Of a stretch of 24,192 nt of DNA, positions 20,376 to 24,192 are shown piece after piece (the stretch's first letter is position 1; every line of letters starts with the position of its first letter). The notes under the pieces are model-generated. The model ran no database searches. It worked only from the letters and a program-made list of their open reading frames with translations, and was not told the origin of the DNA. Source of the stretch: Smittium culicis (taxonomy: Eukaryota > Kickxellomycota > Harpellomycetes > Harpellales > Legeriomycetaceae); assembly GCA_001970855.1 (NCBI GenBank), contig LSSN01001089.1, positions 1-24,192 of the forward strand, read 5' to 3'. A program made the translations under genes and the position numbers.

Positions 20376-20384
20376 ATGAAATGA
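20376..20384 (+). promoter_or_regulatory. Two-codon upstream ORF overlapping the MFAP1 start
   Basis: ATG AAA TGA begins five bases before the MFAP1 start, and its TGA overlaps the MFAP1 ATG (ATGA). Ribosomes starting here would terminate on top of the main start codon, an arrangement that can allow re-initiation or leaky scanning. Whether it lies in the mRNA depends on the transcription start, which cannot be placed. Confidence 0.35.
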
Positions 20385-21931
20385 ATTTCAACTCTCTTTC
20401 AAAGAAAAGCGGTGCTAAATCGGTTGCAACATCGGGCACAAAAGTCGCAAGATACTTCCCAGGTAAAGCGCCTGCTATAAATAATGACACTCTTTATTCA
20501 GATTATTCAGAGAATTCAGACAGCGAAACAGAGAGCAAAATCGAAAGTAGTAATGTAATAGACGCAAAAGATAAGAATAGGACCAATTCAATTGGCGACG
20601 TTGAAATTCCTACAATTAAAAGATTTGGTTTACCCCAAGAAGAAAATGTTGATATTTCAGAGCTAGCACAAAAAAGACTGGCTGCAAGAAAACGGGCTTT
20701 AAGCGATTCAGATTCCTCTTCGGAATCAGAAAAGGATGCTAATACTTCTGAGGATGAAGATCAATCACGAATTGACCGGCTGAAGATTCGACAAAAGCTA
20801 TCGCTTAGGCAAGATTTTTCTGCGACTGAAGACGAATCTAGTTCTCAAGAAGTAAGTACTATATAAAAAAATTTTAGTAGATAGAAAATATATATATATT
20901 TATCACGTGTATTCTTTTATTAGAGTGAGGATTCTGAAGGTGATAGTTCTGAGGAATCTAGCGAATATGAAAGCGATAATTCTATAACTAAAATGAGAAA
21001 GCCTGTTTTTGTTTCAAGGTAAAGAATTTAATTTTCTTACTACTATCCATTTTAACAAAATGCACTATAATCTGAATTTAGCAAGAACTATTGATTAATT
21101 TAAAGTGAAAATTTTAGCTATTAATATAATAGAATATTAAAAATCACTATAATTAATACTTTTTAATACTATAAGTATTGTTATAGACATTAGCTTTAAT
21201 TTATCTTTTACATTTTCTAATTCATTAATAAAGCTTACATAAATCCCTAATTATTTTTTAGACAGCAAAGGAAAACCAAAATATCTAAAATAACAAATAT
21301 GAGCAATACAGAGATAGTAGAGGATGAAGAGTACTTTGAAGAGCAAGAAAAAAGGAGAGTAGAAACGTTGAGAATTGCAGCTTTACAAGCAGAAGCAAAT
21401 CAAAAGGTGGATATTACAGATATAGCGGACACTATTGAAGCAGTAGATGATACTGATGGACTTGATGAGGATGCAGAGTATGAGTTATGGAAAGTGAGAG
21501 AAAGATTTAGGATAAATAGAGACGCGGCAAAAAGAGCTGAAATGGAAGAGGAGAGTGAAGAGATGCAGAAAAGAAGAAGCATGACAGACAAAGAAATTAT
21601 GGAGGCGGATAGAGATAAATATGATAAGTTAGCAAAAATGAAAAATGATAGACAGGCTTTAAATAAGAATACACAGAACCATCATATGGGGGCATTCTTT
21701 ACGGATATTCTTGAGTCAAAATCAGTTACAGAAAAATATTCAGCAAAGATTAAAGTTGACCAGGGTAGTAGAAGCCAAAATGATAATAATGCAGATATCC
21801 CAGCAATTTTAAAGTCAGTTCGTGAGAGAAATTTTGGCAGATCCAGCCAGACGAAATGGAAAGGACTTTCAAGCGAGGATACATCAAAACAAGCGATTTG
21901 GCAAGATGTAAATAAACGAAGAAAGTACTAG
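20381..21931 (+). CDS. MFAP1: MFAP1 homologue, spliceosomal B-complex protein (three exons)
   Basis: Exons 20381-20851, 20924-21018 and 21262-21931 join to 411 codons, close to the 439 residues of human MFAP1. MFAP1 is a nuclear protein of the spliceosomal B complex that works with PRP38 and SNU23. Visible marks are VARYFPGKAP (residues 22-31, the conserved N-terminal K-x-x-R-Y-x-x-G-K-x-P) and serine/aspartate/glutamate-rich tracts to about residue 180. KPVFVSR (183-189) is the family's K-P-V-F-V box and spans the second splice junction. A charged, probably coiled-coil region follows, with ELWKVRER (263-270) and MTDKEI (296-301). Near the C-terminus come GAFF (332-335) and RNFGRSSQTKW (378-388). 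The first ATG after an in-frame stop at 20312-20314 was chosen. The frame is intact. Compared with animals, the basic stretch before GAFF is poorly conserved. Confidence 0.93.
20852..20923 (+). other. MFAP1 intron 1 (72 bp, phase 0)
   Basis: Donor GTAAGT and acceptor TTTTATTAG. Removing it joins SSSQE to SEDSEGDSS, continuing the acidic serine-rich tract. The unspliced frame stops within five codons. Confidence 0.9.
21019..21261 (+). other. MFAP1 intron 2 (243 bp, phase 2)
   Basis: Donor GTAAAG and acceptor ATTTTTTAG. Splicing completes an arginine codon and gives KPVFVSRQQRK, the conserved block of the family. It then continues in frame into the C-terminal exon. The interior is AT-rich. Confidence 0.9.
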
Positions 21932-22147
21932 AATAGAAGGTATATTATGATGAACAATGCTAGATTAAGATTTTTTTCCCCCGGAGATGATTTGTTATCA
22001 TAAATGGTTGTGTATGTATTAGTCAATACTTTTTTTAGATTTTTTTTTTTTTGTTAAGGAATGCAAGAGAAATAACATTAGCTGATATAATTTATTACTA
22101 TAAATGTACATAGACATAATTATTATATTTTTTCATACAGCTATTAA

Positions 22148-22336
22148 CCCTTTCCATGGCGGTAGACTATTTTTGCCCCAACTGATATAGCTAACATAGT
22201 TCAATAAAAATACTTTAATTCCCAGGCTATAAGAAATATTGGCATATTTGGGGGGGGAAAACAAATATAAACTTGCTTATAAATCATAAACGAATCATAA
22301 ATTTGATTATTTTTAAGAGTGTTGGACGGGAAAGGG
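22148..22336 (+). mobile_element. 189-bp piggyBac-like MITE, copy B (downstream of MFAP1)
   Basis: It is flanked by intact TTAA on both sides (22144-22147 and 22337-22340), with CCCTTTCC at the left and GGAAAGGG at the right. It has the same orientation and length as copy A. A run of G at 22250-22257 is private to this copy. The perfect TTAA duplication supports true insertion by a piggyBac-type mechanism. Confidence 0.85.
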
Positions 22337-24038
22337 TTAAAAAATATTCTTTTGAAATAAATTACCTAAAGTATAATTAAAAGCTTATAATATTTATTCG
22401 GGAACCCTTAATATTATTATAAATAACAAACACTAGGATGGCGATTTAATTTAAACTTGGCATTTATTTCCTATATAATTGTATAAGAATATCTATAAGC
22501 TTTTATAAAGAATAATAAGAGCAAAATTTATTAATTTTGGAATTATCAATTTTAGTCATAATATATAAATAAAAAAAAACTGAACATTAGTATAACTGAG
22601 TGAATGGTGTTGATTGTCTAATATTTTTTGTAATCGATAGATAATAATGTGCGATAATATTTTACAGGGTTTTGCATTCTATTTTGCAGGACAACCTGTC
22701 TATTTTTCAATAAAAATTTTTTTCACGCCTCGATTTGAAAACTTTCTTAAGCATTTTTCAAAAAATTTATCATCGAGTAATTTCAATTTTTCAAAGATTT
22801 GATTTAATTTTCCAAAGCTCTCGTTCAGCATATCAAAACTAATAATTTGAGCATGAAAAATAAAAATTATGGCAAATAATAAAGTCCCATTTTAAATAAA
22901 GCTTTACAGAATATTAAAAACTTATTAAATGAAGAAAGGAAAAAAAAACTACAAGATTGATTATTTTTTACTAATAATTATTTTACTATAAATTTATCAT
23001 CTTACTTGAGTTTTAGCTTTGCTTTAAATTTATTACCTCTATATGTACCCTGTTTGCATATCATTTATATTTCTATTTTTTTTTACCATTAAAAAAACTT
23101 GTAATAATTTTTATCATAAAACTTTCCCTTGTTTTAGTATACTGAAAAAACAATTTTTAGTTAAATTTTTTTCGTGATAATTATTTATTATAAAAAAAAT
23201 ATGGAAATAACTGTGAAAAATTACTCAAAATAAAAATAATTACGAAAAAAATAAAGCTGTAAATAATCTTATGATTAATTTTTTAGTATTATTACAGTAA
23301 ATAATTTTATTTTTAGCCTCTTTTTATTCAAATAATTCAGAACTATCAATCTAAATTTATTATTCAATAAGAATTTTACTAAAACTATTAAAAAAATTAA
23401 ATTATTTTTAATATTAAATTTATCTAAAACGTAAGTTTGAAAATAAAAAAATTTTAATGTATTTAAGTTGAATAATGTAGTATATTTTACAATAAAAAGT
23501 GTTCTTTTAATTAGTAATAAACTCAACCTATTTATGAATTATATTATATCTGTGTCATTATAATTCTGTGTAATTATATTTTAGTATAATTTTACGCTTA
23601 TATATACTTGAGCTCAAATAATTTTATGTTTGATTAATTGTGCGTTTGTAATATGATATACTTTTGCATGTCTTATTAGACACTATTCAGAATTTTTTAT
23701 AATAAAATTATACCATTTGTCGTAGATAATACGTATACCAACTCAACTACAAAGAACTAAACATTTTTCTAGATTTATAAGCGATATAATTTTTTATTCT
23801 TTATAATTTGCAAATTTGAGAAACTGTACCTTAAAAGTGATTTTTTTGTATAATATTATGATCAAAGAGGATTTTAGTTTGTTTTTAACATTTTTATTAT
23901 TTTTTTCTTTGAATTATCAAAACTACCATCCTTGTTTTATAGCTATGTATGGATATCAAAAAATTTTATATTAGTTAAACACGATATTAAAGTGGTTAAA
24001 CTATAAAAGAAAGGAATAACTAGGAAAATCTTATTTTT
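22337..24038. other. AT-rich stretch without a supported gene
   Basis: A minus-strand frame at 22888-22700 stays open for 63 codons. From its ATG at 22831 it encodes 43 residues with a charged, helical look (FGKLNQIFEKLKLLDDKFF). Frames this long are expected by chance several times in a window of this size and composition, so I do not call a gene. The remainder is A/T runs. Confidence 0.5.
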
Positions 24039-24192
24039 TATATTTATATTTATATTTATATTTATATTTATATTTATATTTATATTTATATTTATATTTA
24101 TATTTATATTTATATTTATATTTATATTTATATTTATATTTATATTTATATTTATATTTATATTTATATTTATATTTATATTTATATTTATA
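24039..24192. repeat. 6-bp tandem repeat array (TATATT), open at the window end
   Basis: About 25 uniform copies of the 6-bp unit run to the last base, so the array continues outside the window. It is a simple AT satellite with no larger-scale unit visible. Confidence 0.95.

Noticed and set aside
21400..21591. 63-codon minus-strand open frame inside MFAP1
   Set aside because: It is the antisense shadow of the acidic, serine-rich MFAP1 exon 3.
23275..23526. 83-codon minus-strand open frame
   Set aside because: The product is almost only L, N, K, F, I and V, as A/T-rich noise gives. No motif, no context and no higher GC.
1..24192. tRNA or rRNA genes
   Set aside because: No TTCGANNC-type T arm with matching acceptor stems and no rRNA-like conserved segments were seen on either strand.

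Overview
The window is eukaryotic nuclear DNA. It is very AT-rich, with long non-coding stretches broken by A/T runs and microsatellites. It holds one clearly live host gene, a spliceosomal MFAP1 homologue with two GT-AG introns (20381-21931, +). The rest is non-coding DNA and transposable elements in different states of decay. The Ty3/gypsy relic has the sequence style of fungal chromoviruses and the tyrosine-recombinase element resembles DIRS elements of early-diverging fungi. An AT-rich early-diverging fungus is therefore my best guess, but no marker fixes the taxon.

Layout: 2-274 (+) is the 3' end of a LINE-type reverse transcriptase gene, cut by the window edge. About 850-4975 (-) is a heavily mutated Ty3/gypsy pol relic with protease, RT, RNase H and integrase still in the normal order. 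About 4980-8097 is AT-rich DNA with a possible solo-LTR-like promoter block (5935-6210), a 9-bp tandem array and a 6-bp tandem array. 8098-12886 (-) is a nearly complete DIRS-type retrotransposon of about 4.8 kb, clearly richer in GC than its surroundings. It has inverted terminal repeats, gag, RT-RNase H, a tyrosine recombinase and the diagnostic internal complementary region, but its reading frames are broken. About 12887-17339 is AT-rich with no recognised gene. 17340-19853 is a 2.5-kb interval with piggyBac-like ends (TTAA, CCCTTTCCCG) but no transposase that I can see. Two MITEs of exactly 189 bp, with TTAA and CCCTTTCC ends, lie in the same orientation on either side of MFAP1 (19858-20046 and 22148-22336). 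The window ends in a 6-bp TTTATA-type satellite.

How the parts relate: the gag, RT-RNase H and tyrosine recombinase genes belong to one element, and its terminal repeats and internal complementary region are the cis signals of its circular-DNA replication cycle. The MITEs would depend on a piggyBac-type transposase encoded elsewhere. MFAP1 is a housekeeping gene that now sits between two such MITEs. All calls come from reading translations and aligning repeats by eye; no database was searched.
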